This document shows positions 6,592 through 6,795 of a stretch of 6,795 bases of DNA, one piece after another. The stretch comes from Collinsella sp. CAG:166 (GTDB taxonomy: Bacteria; Actinomycetota; Coriobacteriia; Coriobacteriales; Coriobacteriaceae): positions 1,654 through 8,448 of the forward strand of contig FR878723.1 of the NCBI GenBank assembly GCA_000434535.1, written 5' to 3'. Position numbers and translations under genes: made by a program. The notes below the pieces were generated by a model. The model was not told where the DNA came from. It did not search any database and saw only the letters and a program-made list of their open reading frames with translations. Positions within the stretch are counted from its first letter, which is position 1; each line of letters opens with the position of its first letter.

Positions 6592-6637
6592 GTCGGGTTT
6601 CGGTTACCCGACAGGCCATCCTTCGCCGTGTTCGGCG
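6592..6637 (-). promoter_or_regulatory. Two hairpins in the livJ 5' leader
   Basis: Upstream of the livJ ribosome-binding site are two perfect stems: GTCGGGT/ACCCGAC (7 bp; 6592-6598 and 6606-6612; 7-base loop) and CGCCG/CGGCG (5 bp; 6624-6628 and 6633-6637; 4-base loop). The first ends 11 bases before the AGGAG. This GC-rich leader abuts AT-rich DNA. No T-box sequence or riboswitch core that I know is present, and neither stem has a U-tract. A role in mRNA stability or translation control is only inference. Confidence 0.4.
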
Positions 6638-6640
6638 TTC

Positions 6641-6795
6641 GCAAAATAGTAGACGCTTTAGTTAAGGAAAGTGGCGATTATTTCAACTTTTCTTTGGATT
6701 TGTTCATTTATCCATAATTCTGCGTATTTCTATTACTTTATGCAGTATTGCCACTTTATTATGTAAAAGTAATGTTTCCATTCTGTTACAGGCGT
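6641..6795 (-). promoter_or_regulatory. AT-rich promoter region of the liv operon with inverted 8-bp words
   Basis: Bases 6661-6780 hold 35 G or C in 120 by my count, far below the flanking genes, as expected of an upstream control region. No ideal sigma-70 pair is visible. Candidates on the minus strand are a TACTAT hexamer (6646-6651) without a good -35 and a CATAAT hexamer (6758-6763). Repeated words occur: ATTACTTT (6732-6739) with its reverse complement AAAGTAAT (6766-6773), and AAAGTGGC (6668-6675) with its reverse complement GCCACTTT (6750-6757). They may be operator half-sites. The region runs off the window edge, so an upstream divergent gene cannot be judged. Confidence 0.45.

Noticed and set aside
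6571..6795. T-box or known amino acid riboswitch upstream of livJ
   Set aside because: I looked for a T-box core and a terminator/antiterminator with U-run and saw neither; only two short stems are present.
1..6795. CRISPR arrays, tRNA or rRNA genes, transposases, integrases
   Set aside because: No regularly spaced repeats, no tRNA-like cloverleaf or rRNA sequence and no mobile-element proteins were seen on either strand.

Overview
The window reads as a high-GC, Gram-positive-style chromosome segment in which every supported gene lies on the minus strand. A Coriobacteriia (Collinsella-like) actinobacterium is my best guess. That rests on general look only: GC-rich codon use, strong Shine-Dalgarno sites, a lipoprotein-type binding protein and the gene set. 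I recognised no taxon-specific marker, so treat the placement as inference.

Reading in the direction of transcription (from right to left), the region begins with about 155 bases of AT-rich DNA holding repeated, inverted 8-bp words. It is followed by a GC-richer leader with two small hairpins. Then comes a complete branched-chain (or hydrophobic) amino acid ABC importer: the solute-binding lipoprotein livJ, the two permeases livH and livM, and the two ATPases livG and livF. The four genes from livH to livF are packed with 0 to 9 base gaps or short overlaps. LivJ is separated from them by a 139-base spacer with two strong hairpins and no U-tract, an arrangement suited to making more binding protein than membrane complex. 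A 12-bp GC-rich terminator hairpin closes the operon after livF.

Downstream of that terminator is a striking 19-bp inverted repeat. Next is a tightly coupled pair: a CutC-family TIM-barrel protein, and a DUF4931 protein that carries the GalT-type HPHxQ nucleotidyltransferase motif. The second gene starts with GTG three bases after the stop of the first, and its ribosome-binding site lies inside the last codons of cutC. The biochemical role of this pair is not known to me.

The main content is an ordinary, intact transport operon, and I found no convincing new system. The observations most worth a check are the inverted repeat at 1596-1658, the cysteine-rich and Arg-substituted CutC coupled to a GalT-like enzyme, the inverted words upstream of livJ, and the livJ-livH spacer hairpins.
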